Source: VGBO01 sp964453335
GTDB lineage: Bacteria > Actinomycetota > Acidimicrobiia > Acidimicrobiales > CAIXPF01
Direction: 5' to 3'
Assembly: GCA_964453335.1 (NCBI GenBank)
Contig: CAYVOK010000002.1
Coordinates: 1 to 64,000 of the forward strand
Length of the DNA stretch: 64,000 nucleotides
The notes below the pieces were generated by a model. The model was not told where the DNA came from. It saw only the letters and a program-made list of their open reading frames with translations, and did not search any database. The position numbers and the translations under genes were made by a program. Shown here piece after piece: positions 1 to 8,751 of the stretch; position 1 is the stretch's first letter, and each line of letters starts with the position of its first letter.

Positions 1-1031
1 CGCTTGAAGTACAGGTGCGCCGGGTGCTCCCAGGTGAAGCCGATGCCACCGTGGATCTGGATGTTCTCGGCCGCGGCGTGGAAGTACGCCTCCGAGCAGT
101 ACGCCTTCGACAGCGAGGCGACCGACGGCAGTTCGTCGTTCACCTCGGCCGCGCACCACAGGCCGTAGTAGGCGGCCGACTTGGCCGACTCGACCTCGAG
201 GAGCATGTCGGCGCACTTGTGCTTGATCGCCTGGAACGAGCCGATCGGGCGACCGAACTGCACGCGCACCTTGGCGTACTCGACGGCCATGTCGAGGCAG
301 CGCTGGGCGCCGCCGACCTGTTCGGCCGCGAGTGCGACGACGGCGAGGTCCAACACGGTCGACCAGTCGGCCCAGGAGAACCCGGCCTTGGCGATCGGGG
401 TCGCGGCGACGCCGTTGAACTCGAGCTTCGCCTGCTTGCGGGTCTGGTCCATGGTGGACAGCGCCGTGCGGGTGAGGCCGGCTGCGTTGCCCTCGACGGC
501 GTAGAGGCCGAGGCCGCCGCCGGAGGACTTGGCGAGCACGATCACGAGGTCGGCGACGTGCCCGTCGATCACGAAGGACTTCGTGCCGGTGAGCTTGCCG
601 CCCGACTCCGTCATGGTCACGCCGGCTTCGTCCCAGCGGCCGTTCTCCTCGGTGAAGGCGACCGTTGCGATCGTCTCACCGGAGGCGATGCCGGGGAGGT
701 ACGCCTTCTTGGCGTCCTCGCTGCCGGCGTGCAGCAGGGTGTTGGCGGCGAGGGCGACCGTGGAGAAGAACGGTGCGCACAGCAGCGCCTTGCCCATCTC
801 CTCGAGGACGACGCCGAGCTCGACGTAGCCGTAGCCGGAGCCGCCGTAGTTCTCGGGGATGATGAGGCCCTGCAGGCCCATCTCGGCGCCCATCTGCTGC
901 CAGACGGCGGTGTCGTAGCCCTCGGTGGTGTCCATCAGGCGACGGACCTCGGTCTCGGGCGACTTGGCGTCGAGGAACTGCCGCACGACCTTGCGGAGTT
1001 CCTCCTGTTCCTCTGAGAAGGCGAAGTTCAT
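1..1031 (-). CDS. Acyl-CoA dehydrogenase (C-terminus cut by window edge)
   Basis: FAD-dependent acyl-CoA dehydrogenase; about 343 residues are visible and the C-terminus lies beyond base 1. The N-terminal helical domain opens MNFAFSEEQEELRKVVRQFL, followed by the mid-domain with VAFTEENGRW and an IHGGIGFTWEHP motif near residue 325, which is typical of the C-terminal flavin-binding domain. Substrate cannot be told from the sequence; fatty-acid or steroid side-chain oxidation is the usual role in actinobacteria. The ATG at 1031 is chosen because TAGGGT lies 7 bases upstream, the leaderless promoter pattern seen throughout this window. Confidence 0.9.
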   Translation of the reverse strand, partial: MNFAFSEEQEELRKVVRQFLDAKSPETEVRRLMDTTEGYDTAVWQQMGAEMGLQGLIIPENYGGSGYGYVELGVVLEEMGKALLCAPFFSTVALAANTLLHAGSEDAKKAYLPGIASGETIATVAFTEENGRWDEAGVTMTESGGKLTGTKSFVIDGHVADLVIVLAKSSGGGLGLYAVEGNAAGLTRTALSTMDQTRKQAKLEFNGVAATPIAKAGFSWADWSTVLDLAVVALAAEQVGGAQRCLDMAVEYAKVRVQFGRPIGSFQAIKHKCADMLLEVESAKSAAYYGLWCAAEVNDELPSVASLSKAYCSEAYFHAAAENIQIHGGIGFTWEHPAHLYFK

Positions 1032-1071
1032 GGCTGGGACCCTAGCGGTGGGTGCGACGCCCGTCGACCCG

Positions 1072-1087
1072 ACATGTGTACACATGT
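1072..1087. promoter_or_regulatory. 16-bp perfect palindrome, probable toxin-antitoxin operator
   Basis: ACATGTGTACACATGT is a perfect palindrome ending 14 bases before the antitoxin start. A possible -10 (TACACC, 1090-1095) follows directly, so bound protein would block the promoter. Phd/YefM antitoxins typically autoregulate through such palindromes, so the antitoxin or its toxin complex is the likely binder (inference). Confidence 0.6.
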
Positions 1088-1101
1088 GCTACACCTGGGG
1101 C

Positions 1102-1407
1102 ATGGATCTCGAGGACGACGCCGGACGGGCCCGGATCGGGGTGCGGGACCTCCGCAACCACGTCGCCGCGGCGCTGCGGCGCGCCGAGTCCGGCGAACGG
1201 ATCGTGATCACCGTCGACGGACGACCCGTCGCCCAGCTCGGCCCGTTGCGCCCCGAGGGGGGTGTCCCGACCCTGGCCGACCTCGCCGCGACCGGTCTGC
1301 TCGAGCCGCCCCGGGTCGACCGTGCCGACGTCGCCGACGTCGAACCGGAAGATCCCGCCGTCGACGTGCGGGTCGACCGCATCCTCGACGAGCTGCGGGG
1401 GCGCTGA
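1102..1407 (+). CDS. Phd/YefM-type antitoxin
   Basis: 101-residue antitoxin. Residues 12-49 (RIGVRDLRNHVAAALRRAES followed by GERIVITVDGRPVAQL) match the Phd/YefM DNA-binding fold, in which a short beta strand and helices form the dimer. The acidic C-terminal half (VDRADVADVEPEDPAVDVRV) is the expected toxin-binding tail. It is followed after one base by a PIN-domain toxin, so the two form a type II toxin-antitoxin operon. The start is the ATG 6 bases after a possible -10 hexamer, suggesting a leaderless message, and a 16-bp palindrome lies just upstream. Confidence 0.85.
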   Translation: MDLEDDAGRARIGVRDLRNHVAAALRRAESGERIVITVDGRPVAQLGPLRPEGGVPTLADLAATGLLEPPRVDRADVADVEPEDPAVDVRVDRILDELRGR

Positions 1408-1408
1408 G

Positions 1409-1849
1409 GTGGCCGCCTCCCCCGCCGACGACGCCGGCCCGCTCTACGTCGACCCGTCCGCGCTGGTGCGCCGCTACGTGCGCGCCCCGGGCAGCACCCT
1501 CGTGGTCGACACGATGCGGCGGCACCCGGACTGGTGCGGGTCACCCCTGTGCCGCACCGAGACCCAGCTCGCGCTCCGCCGGGCGTCGGCCTACGCCGAG
1601 CAGCAGCGACGGCTGTGGTCGCTGCTCCAGGCCGACTGGGACGCGTTCTGGGTAGTGCCGCTCGACGGGCGGGCCCTCGCCCGGGCGACCGAGCTCGGCG
1701 CGGCGTTCGGACTGCGCACGATCGACGCGCTGCACCTCGCGTCGGCGGACCGACTGCCCCGGCCGGCCGCCTTCCTGACCTTCGACCGCCGGCAGATCCC
1801 CGCTGCGGCGGCCCTCGGTCTCGAGGTCGTCTCCCCCGTCGAGGACTGA
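1409..1849 (+). CDS. VapC-like PIN-domain ribonuclease toxin
   Basis: 146-residue PIN-domain protein. The four acidic residues expected of a Mg-dependent PIN ribonuclease are present: Asp15 (YVDPSALV), Glu51 (RTETQLALRR), Asp106 (TIDALHLAS) and Asp126 (TFDRRQ). VapC toxins cleave tRNA or rRNA when released from antitoxin. The GTG start at 1409 lies one base after the antitoxin stop, so translation is probably coupled. All catalytic positions are intact and the gene looks functional. The antitoxin is Phd/YefM-like, a common pairing with PIN toxins. Confidence 0.87.
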   Translation: MAASPADDAGPLYVDPSALVRRYVRAPGSTLVVDTMRRHPDWCGSPLCRTETQLALRRASAYAEQQRRLWSLLQADWDAFWVVPLDGRALARATELGAAFGLRTIDALHLASADRLPRPAAFLTFDRRQIPAAAALGLEVVSPVED

Positions 1850-1871
1850 GGACGGGGGCTAACGTGCCCCC

Positions 1872-2495
1872 ATGGCGCTGCCCCGCACCCTGCACTACGA
1901 GGACGCCCGCTGCGAGATCCACCGCACGGTGGTCGGGCCGTATGCGAACAACGTGTTCGTGCTGCGCTGCAAGCGCACCGGCGACGCGGTCCTCATCGAC
2001 GCGGCGAACGAGCACGACCAGCTCCTCGAGCTGTGCCGGGGGCTGAACGTCCGCAAGGTGCTCGAGACCCACGGCCACTTCGACCACATCCAGGCCGTGC
2101 CCGCCGTGCGTGCGGCCGGTATCGACGTGGGGATCGCGACGGGTGACCACTTCCTCATCGACGGCACCTACGACTTCGTGATCGCAGACGACGACGTGTT
2201 CGAGGTCGGCGACCTGCGGCTGCACACGATCGCGACGCCCGGGCACACGCCGGGGTCGATGTGCTTCGCGCTCGAGGGGGCGCCGGTGCTCTTCAGCGGT
2301 GACACCCTGTTCCCCGGGGGCCCGGGCAACACGAGCTGGGAGTACTGCAGCTTCGAGCAGATCATCCGGTCGATCGAGGACCGGCTCTTCCGCAAGCTCG
2401 ACCCCCGCACGATCGTGATGCCGGGGCACGGTGTGGACACCACGATCGGGCGCGAGATGCCGAGCCTCGACGCCTGGGTCGCACGCGGTTGGTGA
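1872..2495 (+). CDS. Metallo-beta-lactamase fold hydrolase (glyoxalase II-like)
   Basis: 207 residues with the Zn-binding motif THGHFDH (His67, His69, Asp71, His72), followed by His125 (TPGHTPGS), Asp144 (FSGDTLF) and His186 (MPGHG). This ligand set is typical of hydroxyacylglutathione hydrolase-like enzymes and related thioester hydrolases. Actinobacteria lack glutathione, so the substrate may be another thiol ester; this is inference. TAACGT at 1860-1865 lies 6 bases before the ATG, giving a likely leaderless transcript. It is monocistronic. Confidence 0.85.
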   Translation: MALPRTLHYEDARCEIHRTVVGPYANNVFVLRCKRTGDAVLIDAANEHDQLLELCRGLNVRKVLETHGHFDHIQAVPAVRAAGIDVGIATGDHFLIDGTYDFVIADDDVFEVGDLRLHTIATPGHTPGSMCFALEGAPVLFSGDTLFPGGPGNTSWEYCSFEQIIRSIEDRLFRKLDPRTIVMPGHGVDTTIGREMPSLDAWVARGW

Positions 2496-2534
2496 GGGTC
2501 GCAGACCCCTCGCACGACACCGTCGAACCATTTC

Positions 2535-2561
2535 CACTACGCGCGTAGTGCGAATTAGCAT
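2535..2561 (+). promoter_or_regulatory. sufC-sufS-sufU promoter with palindromic operator
   Basis: CACTACGCGCGTAGTG (2535-2550) is a perfect 16-bp palindrome located 5 bases upstream of a -10-like TAGCAT (2556-2561). The sufC ATG follows 7 bases later. The palindrome would cover the -35/-10 spacer, a repressor position. The regulator is not identifiable from this window. Confidence 0.5.
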
Positions 2562-2568
2562 CGGCGGC

Positions 2569-3330
2569 ATGGCCGGCGCACCGCTGTTCGAGATCCGCAA
2601 CCTCCATGCGCGTACCGCCGAGGGCGGCGTGCCCATCCTCCGCGGGGTCGACCTCGTCGTGGGCGAGGGCGAGGTCCACGCCCTCATGGGCCCCAACGGG
2701 TCGGGCAAGTCCACCCTGTCGAAGGTCCTCCTCGGCAGCGGCGAGTACGAGATCACCGACGGGACGATCCTCCTCCGCGGCGACGACGTGACCGACTGGG
2801 ACACCGAGGTACGGGCGAAGGCGGGCATGTTCCTCGCCTTCCAGTACCCCCAGGAACTCCCCGGCGTGTCGGTGACGAACTTCCTGCGCCAGGCGATGTC
2901 CGCCCGCAAGGGCATCGATCTCTCCGCCCTCGAGGTGCGTCTCGCCCTCATGGAGTGGATGCAGCGCCTCGAGATGGACCCGGCGTTCGCCGAGCGGTAC
3001 GTCAACGAAGGGTTCTCGGGCGGCGAGAAGAAGCGCAACGAGGTCCTGCAGATGGCGCTCCTCGAACCGGAGTTCGCCATCCTCGACGAGACCGACTCGG
3101 GCCTCGACGTCGACGCCCTCAAGGTCGTCGCCCGGGGCGTGCACGAGGTGCGCGCCGACCGGCCGACCCTCGGCGCACTCGTGATCACCCACTACCAGCG
3201 GCTCCTCAGCGAGCTGCGCCCCGACCGGGTGCACATCCTCGTCGACGGCCGGATCGTCACCTCCGGCGGCCCCGAGCTCGCCCACCAGCTCGAGGCGGAG
3301 GGGTACGAGCGCTTCCGGGTGCCGTCGTGA
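2569..3330 (+). CDS. sufC: Fe-S assembly ATPase SufC (first copy)
   Basis: 253-residue ABC-type ATPase of the SUF system. Walker A is GPNGSGKST (residues 41-49), the signature is FSGGEKKRNE, and Walker B is AILDETDSGLD. SufC normally binds SufB and SufD and powers Fe-S cluster assembly in the cytosol. Here it heads an operon with sufS and sufU while sufB and sufD lie 5-9 kb away on the other strand with a second sufC. The ATG is supported by the TAGCAT hexamer 7 bases upstream and by alignment to the usual SufC N-terminus. The stop overlaps the sufS start (GTGA). Confidence 0.95.
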   Translation: MAGAPLFEIRNLHARTAEGGVPILRGVDLVVGEGEVHALMGPNGSGKSTLSKVLLGSGEYEITDGTILLRGDDVTDWDTEVRAKAGMFLAFQYPQELPGVSVTNFLRQAMSARKGIDLSALEVRLALMEWMQRLEMDPAFAERYVNEGFSGGEKKRNEVLQMALLEPEFAILDETDSGLDVDALKVVARGVHEVRADRPTLGALVITHYQRLLSELRPDRVHILVDGRIVTSGGPELAHQLEAEGYERFRVPS

Positions 3331-4580
3331 CCGTCGAGGGCGCCGCACCGCTCGACGTCGCCCGCATCAAGGCCGACTTCCCGCTGCTCACCGAACGGCT
3401 CGAGCGCGGTCACCCGATCGTGTACCTCGACACCGCAGCCTCCTCGCAGAAGCCCCGGTCGGTGCTCGACGCGATGCGGGAGTACTACGAGCGTCACCAC
3501 GCGAACGTGCACCGTGGCGCCTACCAGCTCGCCGAGGAGGCGACCGACGCGCTCGAGGCGGCACGCCGCAAGGTCGCCGGGTTCATCGGCGCCGCCTCCC
3601 CCGTCGAGGTCGTCTTCACCCGCAACGCCACCGAGGCGGTGAACCTCGTCGCCCACAGTTGGGGGCGGGCGAACCTCGTGGCCGGCGACGTCGTCGTGCT
3701 GAGCCTGCTCGAGCACCACGCGAACATCGTCCCCTGGCACCAGCTCGCCGCCGAACGCGGTGTGCAGCTGCGCTGGATCCCCCTCACCGCCGACGGCGAA
3801 CTCGACCTGACCGACCTCGACCGGCTCCTCGACGGGGCACGACTCGTGTCGGTCACGGCGGCGTCGAACGTGCTGGGCACGCTCCCGCCGGTCCGGTCGA
3901 TCGCCGACGCCGCGCACGCGATCGGTGCGAAGGTCCTCGTGGACGCGTGCCAGTACGTCCCCCACACCGCGTGCGACGTCACCGCGCTCGGCGCCGACTG
4001 GATCGCGTTCTCCGCCCACAAGATGTGCGGCCCGACCGGTGTCGGCGCCCTGTGGGGTCGCCAGGAGATCCTCGACGCCATGCCGCCGTTCCTCGGTGGC
4101 GGGTCGATGATCGTGAACGTGACGACGGAGGGGTTCACCCCTGCGGCGCTGCCCGCGAAGTTCGAGGCGGGCACGCCCGCGATCGCCGAGGCGGTCGGGT
4201 TCGGCGCGGCGGTCGACTACCTCGAGGCGATCGGCATGGACCGGGTCACCGCCCACGAACGCCGCCTGAACGCCTACGCGCTCGAACGGTTCGCCGACCG
4301 GTTCGGCGACGACCTCGTCGTGCACGGTCCGCAGGACCCGACGCGCCGCTGCGGGATCGCGTCGGTGGTCTACAAGCAGGTGCACGCGCACGACCTGTCC
4401 CAGGTGCTCGACGAGCGGGGCGTGTGCGTGCGGGCGGGCCACCACTGCGCGAAGCCGCTCATGCGGCACCTCGGCGTGCCCGCCACCGCCCGGGCGAGTT
4501 GGTACGTGTACAACGACGAGTCCGACATCGATGCGATGATCGAGGCGGTCGGTGCCGCCGACGGACTGTTCGACTGGTGA
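3327..4580 (+). CDS. sufS: Cysteine desulfurase SufS
   Basis: 417-residue PLP enzyme that removes sulfur from cysteine for Fe-S cluster assembly. The Schiff-base lysine is Lys232 in FSAHKMCGPTG, and the persulfide-forming cysteine is Cys374 in RAGHHCAKPL, as in group II desulfurases (SufS/CsdA). The GTG start overlaps the sufC stop in a GTGA arrangement, so translation is coupled. SufU follows 7 bases after its stop and is its expected sulfur acceptor. Confidence 0.95.
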   Translation: MTVEGAAPLDVARIKADFPLLTERLERGHPIVYLDTAASSQKPRSVLDAMREYYERHHANVHRGAYQLAEEATDALEAARRKVAGFIGAASPVEVVFTRNATEAVNLVAHSWGRANLVAGDVVVLSLLEHHANIVPWHQLAAERGVQLRWIPLTADGELDLTDLDRLLDGARLVSVTAASNVLGTLPPVRSIADAAHAIGAKVLVDACQYVPHTACDVTALGADWIAFSAHKMCGPTGVGALWGRQEILDAMPPFLGGGSMIVNVTTEGFTPAALPAKFEAGTPAIAEAVGFGAAVDYLEAIGMDRVTAHERRLNAYALERFADRFGDDLVVHGPQDPTRRCGIASVVYKQVHAHDLSQVLDERGVCVRAGHHCAKPLMRHLGVPATARASWYVYNDESDIDAMIEAVGAADGLFDW

Positions 4581-4587
4581 GGCGTTG

Positions 4588-5040
4588 ATGTCAGGACTCG
4601 AAGACCTGTACCGAGAGATCGTTCTCGACCACTACAAGAGCCCGCGCAACCGCGGCGAGCTCGAGTCCCCGCCCGCCACCCGGGTGGAGGGGCTCAACCC
4701 GCTCTGCGGTGACGAGGTCGTGATCTACCTCGACCTCGACGGCGACACCGTGCGTGACATCCGCATCGGCGGGCAGGGGTGTTCGATCAGCCAGTCGTCG
4801 GCGTCGATGATGAGCGCCGCGGTCAAGGGTCGCAAGCTCGCCGAGGTCGACGACCTGCTGCGGGCGTTCAAGGCGATGCTCAACGTCGGCGACGAGTCGC
4901 CCGACGACGTCCCCGCGGTGAAGCTCGGCGAGCTCGAGGCGCTCCGTGGCGTGATGAAGTTCCCGTCGCGCATCAAGTGCGCGACGCTGTCCTGGAACAC
5001 CCTCGACCAGGCGATCACCGAGGCGACCGCAGGCGCCTGA
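4588..5040 (+). CDS. sufU: Fe-S assembly sulfur-transfer protein SufU
   Basis: 150 residues of the IscU/NifU-like SufU family. The three conserved cysteines are Cys40 (NPLCGDE), Cys65 (GQGCSISQS) and Cys131 (RIKCATLSW), with Asp42, the residues that bind Zn and accept sulfur from SufS in Gram-positive bacteria. SufU-type insert between Cys65 and Cys131 (GRKLAEVDDL, KLGELEALRGV) is present. It is the last gene of the sufC-sufS-sufU operon and faces a convergent CoA-transferase gene 9 bases away. Confidence 0.94.
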   Translation: MSGLEDLYREIVLDHYKSPRNRGELESPPATRVEGLNPLCGDEVVIYLDLDGDTVRDIRIGGQGCSISQSSASMMSAAVKGRKLAEVDDLLRAFKAMLNVGDESPDDVPAVKLGELEALRGVMKFPSRIKCATLSWNTLDQAITEATAGA

Positions 5041-5049
5041 TCCCCGCGG

Positions 5050-7329
5050 TCAGCCGAACAGGCCGTCCGCCATCGCGGTGGCGATCCGGTCGGCGTCCCA
5101 GCCGAGCAGGTCGCCGTACACCTCGAAGTTGTGCTCGCCGAGCGCCGGTGAGCCGACGTAGGGCCGTTCGAGGGGTCCGTGTGTGTCACGCAGACGGGCG
5201 GGGAACCGGTCGGTGCGCTGGGTGCCGTCGAACATCGACGACGGGACGGTGAGGAACACGTCCCGGTGCGCGATCTGAGGGTCGGTGTCCTCGAGCTCGG
5301 CCGCACCCTGGATCGCCGACGCAGCGATCCCGGCGGCCTGCAACGCCTCGGCGGTCGCCTCGGCACCGGCGATCGTGCCGACGAGCGCTGCGGCACGGGC
5401 GACCTCGTCGTCGGTGCGGGCCGTCCACGCGACCCAGGTGCCGTCCGCGCACCGGTGCACCCCGTTGCGCACCGTTGCGTCGAAGGAGTCGGCGATGCCG
5501 GCCGCGACAGGCTCGTCGCCGGTGGCGAGGTGCTGCAGCAGTGCCGGCCCGACGAGGTGCGACGCCACCTCGAGCTGGCTCATGTCGAGGTGCTGCCCGG
5601 CACCGGTGCGGTCACGCGCCTCGAGCGCGGCGAGGAGCACCACGGCGCCGGCGATGCCGGAGAGGTGGTCGTTGAGTGCGACGCCAGCGCCGACGTCGAT
5701 GCGGCCGACCGGGCCGGTGAGCGCGGTGAGGCCGCACAGCGCGTGCACGGTCGGGGCGAAGGTGACGTAGTCCTTCCACGGGCCGTCCTCGCCACAGCCC
5801 GTCATCGAGATCGAGATGATGCGCGGGTTCCACGCCTCGAGCTCGGCCGGTCCCGCCCCCCACTCGGTGAGCACGCCGGCAGAGAAGTTGTCGATGACGA
5901 CGTCGGCCTGCTCGACGAGGGAACGGAGCACGCCGACCGCGTCGGGGTGCCGCATGTCGAGCGTGACCGCACGCTTGTTGCGGTTCCACATCGCCGGATA
6001 GGGGTAGTCGGGCGCGTAGGCACCCTGGCACCGGTCGTCGGTCTGCAGCTTCACGACGTCGGCACCGAGGTCGGCGAGGATGCGCGTGGCGAACGGTCCG
6101 GCGAGCACGTGGGTGAAGTCGAGGACCCGCAACCCCTCGAGCGGCAGCTGCGGTGCTCCGTCCACCGGCCCGGCGACGGGCACCCCGACGCGGGCGGCAC
6201 GCGCCCCGGCCCACGACGCGAGCACCTCGGCGACGGTGGCGTCGACCGGCGCGGTCGGGGCGGGCGACGGCGTGGCTGCGAACCGGGACAGCCCGCCGGG
6301 CAGACGCACCCGGTCCGGTGCACCGTCGACGGGTCGGAAGAACCCACGGGCGACGAGCTGGGGGGACCGCACCGCCTGCTCGACGGTGAGCGCCTCACCG
6401 AAGGGCACGTGCAGCGCCTGCCCGCGTTCGTACAGCTCGGTGGCGTCCTTGGTGAGCGCGAACCGCCGGATCTCCGCCATCACCGCGGGGATCAGGGCGA
6501 GCCATTCGGCGGCGGTCGCCTCGAGGGGGATCTCGGTGGCGAACCCCTCCGACCGCATCCAGGCGAGGAGGTCGGGCACACCGCCGGCGGACGGCGACAC
6601 CATGCACGCGCCGCGGGCGCACGGCACGACCTCGTAGCCGCGGATCCAGTGGAGCGACGCCTGGCGCACGGCGGAGGGGGCGCCGAGGTGCCCGAACCAG
6701 TCGCGGTACCACCAGAACATGAACAGGTGCTCGGTGCAGGTCAGCACGGCGTGCTGCTGGGACAGGTCGGCGTAGATGCCGTCGCCACCGGCCCGCACCC
6801 GGGCGAGGCCGGCGAGAGCGACCGCTGCGGCGTAGAAGCCCGTGATGTTGTCCATCTGGCGGCCCCAGATGGTGACCGGCTCGTCGGGCAGGCCGGTGAC
6901 CGACAGGATCCCACCGGCGGCCGCCGCGACGAAGTCCGAGCTGCGCCAGTGCGCCCGCGGCCCGTCGTCACCCCACGGTGTGGCCCGCACGTGCACGATG
7001 GCCGGGTTCGCCGCGCGCACGTCGTCGGGGTCGAGCAGGTCCGCGGTGCCGCTCTCGAGGAGGACGTCGGCGTCACGCAGGAGTTCGACGACTGCGGCAC
7101 GGCCGGCCGTCGTGCCGAGGTCGAGGGGGACCCGCCGACAGTTCGCGTCGAACCACCAGTCGGTGAGCCCGCCGACCGTGTCGGTGTCCGGACCGAGCGA
7201 ACGGCCCGGATGGCCCGGGCGGACGCGCACGACGTCGGCCCCGAGCTCCGCGAGGAGCTTGGCCCCGCTGCGGCCGATCTCGGCACACGCGTCGACGACC
7301 CGCACGCCGCTCAGCGGTCCTGTCCCCAC
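5050..7329 (-). CDS. Tandem family III CoA-transferase (CaiB/BaiF), two fused domains
   Basis: 759 residues made of two CaiB/BaiF-type halves. The first half starts LSGVRVVDACAEIGRSGAKL and the second near residue 390 with LEGLRVLDFTHVLAGPFATR, followed by WNRNKRAVTLDMRHPDAV, a hallmark of the family. Such enzymes move CoA between acyl groups. The first half is less conserved at its glycine-rich start (CAEIGRSGAK against THVLAGPFAT), so the halves may be catalytically unequal. The GTG start has GGAGG 6 bases upstream. Substrate is unknown. The fusion reads as one open frame without a junction artefact. Confidence 0.85.
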   Translation of the reverse strand: MGTGPLSGVRVVDACAEIGRSGAKLLAELGADVVRVRPGHPGRSLGPDTDTVGGLTDWWFDANCRRVPLDLGTTAGRAAVVELLRDADVLLESGTADLLDPDDVRAANPAIVHVRATPWGDDGPRAHWRSSDFVAAAAGGILSVTGLPDEPVTIWGRQMDNITGFYAAAVALAGLARVRAGGDGIYADLSQQHAVLTCTEHLFMFWWYRDWFGHLGAPSAVRQASLHWIRGYEVVPCARGACMVSPSAGGVPDLLAWMRSEGFATEIPLEATAAEWLALIPAVMAEIRRFALTKDATELYERGQALHVPFGEALTVEQAVRSPQLVARGFFRPVDGAPDRVRLPGGLSRFAATPSPAPTAPVDATVAEVLASWAGARAARVGVPVAGPVDGAPQLPLEGLRVLDFTHVLAGPFATRILADLGADVVKLQTDDRCQGAYAPDYPYPAMWNRNKRAVTLDMRHPDAVGVLRSLVEQADVVIDNFSAGVLTEWGAGPAELEAWNPRIISISMTGCGEDGPWKDYVTFAPTVHALCGLTALTGPVGRIDVGAGVALNDHLSGIAGAVVLLAALEARDRTGAGQHLDMSQLEVASHLVGPALLQHLATGDEPVAAGIADSFDATVRNGVHRCADGTWVAWTARTDDEVARAAALVGTIAGAEATAEALQAAGIAASAIQGAAELEDTDPQIAHRDVFLTVPSSMFDGTQRTDRFPARLRDTHGPLERPYVGSPALGEHNFEVYGDLLGWDADRIATAMADGLFG

Positions 7330-7395
7330 GGTGCACCTCCGACCCCGGGCCCGACCTCGTGGACCGGGCTGCCGCAGTCTCGCGCCGCCGTCGCC

Positions 7396-7686
7396 TCAGT
7401 GCAGCGCGTCGACGCGGCGGGCGAACTCGACGTCGAGCGTCGTGATCCCGCCCTTGTCGTGGGTGACGAGGTCGATGCGGACCGTGGACCACACGTTCGA
7501 CCAGTCGGGATGGTGGCCGAGCTGCTCGGCGATCAGCGCGACCCGGCTCATGAACGCCCACGCCGCGGAGAAGTCGGCGAACCGGAAGGTGCGCCCGAGT
7601 CGACCCTCGGTGACCTCCCAGCCCCCCAGTTCGGCGACGGCCGCGGCGAGCGCGTCATCGTCGAGCAGTTCTGGTCGCACGGCCAC
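7396..7686 (-). CDS. Pterin-4a-carbinolamine dehydratase (PCD/DCoH)
   Basis: 96 residues with the PCD motif EQLGHHPDWSNVWSTVRIDL, containing the His-His pair that dehydrates 4a-hydroxytetrahydropterin. It lies 7 bases after the second sufC and seems to be the last gene of the sufB operon. PCD-like proteins also occur beside molybdoenzymes and SUF genes where phenylalanine hydroxylase is lacking, so the physiological role here is open. The GTG at 7686 is preferred; a second GTG two codons later is possible. Confidence 0.85.
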   Translation of the reverse strand: MAVRPELLDDDALAAAVAELGGWEVTEGRLGRTFRFADFSAAWAFMSRVALIAEQLGHHPDWSNVWSTVRIDLVTHDKGGITTLDVEFARRVDALH

Positions 7687-7693
7687 GGACCCG

Positions 7694-8434
7694 TCAGGCC
7701 GCGTCGGCGGGGAGGAAGGCGGCGTAACCCTCGGCCTCGACCCGGTCGGCGAGCTCGGGGCCACCGGAGGCGACCACGAGGCCCTTGGCGAGGATGTGGG
7801 TGTGATCCGGCCGCAGTTCGGTGAGCAGGCGGTTGTAGTGGGTGATCGCGAGCACGCCGAGCGACGACTCGACGGTCGCCTGCTGCACGCGGCGGGACAC
7901 GGCGCGCAGTGCGTCGATGTCGAGACCCGAGTCGATCTCGTCGAGGATCGCGATCTTCGGGGCGAGCACGGCGAGCTGCAACGTCTCGTTCCGCTTCTTC
8001 TCGCCGCCGGACAGGTCGACGTTCAACGACCGTTCGAGGAGCGCCGTGTCGAGGCCGATGCGCGCCGCCTCCGCCGCGATCGCAGCGGGAACGCCGGCGA
8101 CGTCGCCGCCCGCAGCGCGCCGCGCCTCCACGAGGACGGACTCGACGCTCACGCCGGGCACCTCGATCGGGTACTGCATGGCGAGGAACAGTCCGGCCTG
8201 CGCCCGCTCCCACGCGGGGAGCGCCAGCAGGTCGACGCCGTCGAGGGTGACGGTGCCGCCGAGCACGGTGTAGCCGGGCTTCCCGGCGAGGACGTGCGAC
8301 AGGGTCGACTTCCCGGAACCGTTCGGCCCCATGACGGCATGGACCTCACCACTGCGGATGGTGAGGTCGACGCCGCGCAGGATCTCGATGCCGGCAGCGG
8401 CGGCACGCAGGCCGCGGATCTCGAGCACGCTCAT
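7694..8434 (-). CDS. sufC: Fe-S assembly ATPase SufC (second copy)
   Basis: 246-residue ABC ATPase with Walker A GPNGSGKST, signature LSGGEKKRNE and Walker B AILDEIDSGLD. Lies in the sufB-sufD operon and overlaps the Rieske gene stop by ATGA, so it is the natural partner of SufB and SufD here. It differs clearly from the first SufC (2569-3330), for example in the region after Walker A (VLAGKPGYTVLGGTV against VLLGSGEYEITDGTI), so the two are diverged paralogs and not a recent duplication. Confidence 0.95.
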   Translation of the reverse strand: MSVLEIRGLRAAAAGIEILRGVDLTIRSGEVHAVMGPNGSGKSTLSHVLAGKPGYTVLGGTVTLDGVDLLALPAWERAQAGLFLAMQYPIEVPGVSVESVLVEARRAAGGDVAGVPAAIAAEAARIGLDTALLERSLNVDLSGGEKKRNETLQLAVLAPKIAILDEIDSGLDIDALRAVSRRVQQATVESSLGVLAITHYNRLLTELRPDHTHILAKGLVVASGGPELADRVEAEGYAAFLPADAA

Positions 8435-8751
8435 CGGGGCAACTCCTCGGGGTCGAGGTGGACGTCGCCGTCCACGACGGTGACCCGGTAGGTCGGGACG
8501 GGTCGGGTGGCGGGGAGCCCGGAGGGCTCACCGGTGCGCAGCGAGAACGCCGCGCCATGCTTCCAGCACTCGAGCTCGCAGGTGTCGGGGAGCAGGTCCC
8601 CCTCCGACAGCGACACCATCGCATGGCTGCAGAAGTCGCCGATCGCGAACACCTCGTCGCCGACGCGGGCGACGGCGATCAGGCGGCCGTCGACCTCGAA
8701 GCGTCGTGCCCGATCGGTGGGGAGCTCGTCGAGCGCGCAGATGCGGACCAT
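8431..8751 (-). CDS. Rieske-type [2Fe-2S] ferredoxin
   Basis: 106-residue Rieske protein. Cluster ligands are Cys41-x-His43 (FCSHA) and Cys62-x2-His65 (CWKHG). It has no catalytic domain, so it is an electron carrier or a Fe-S scaffold accessory and not an oxygenase. Such stand-alone Rieske genes sit between sufD and sufC in many actinobacterial SUF operons. The ATG overlaps the sufD stop by one base and its own stop overlaps the next sufC start, so it is translationally coupled on both sides. Confidence 0.92.
   Translation of the reverse strand: MVRICALDELPTDRARRFEVDGRLIAVARVGDEVFAIGDFCSHAMVSLSEGDLLPDTCELECWKHGAAFSLRTGEPSGLPATRPVPTYRVTVVDGDVHLDPEELPR

Noticed and set aside
5179..7824. Very long plus-strand ORF opposite the CoA-transferase gene
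   Set aside because: High GC gives long antisense frames. It has no recognisable motifs, while the minus strand has clear CaiB domains.
8431..8751. Rieske protein as part of a ring-hydroxylating dioxygenase
   Set aside because: Only the Rieske domain is present and it is coupled to sufD and sufC; no catalytic subunit is near.
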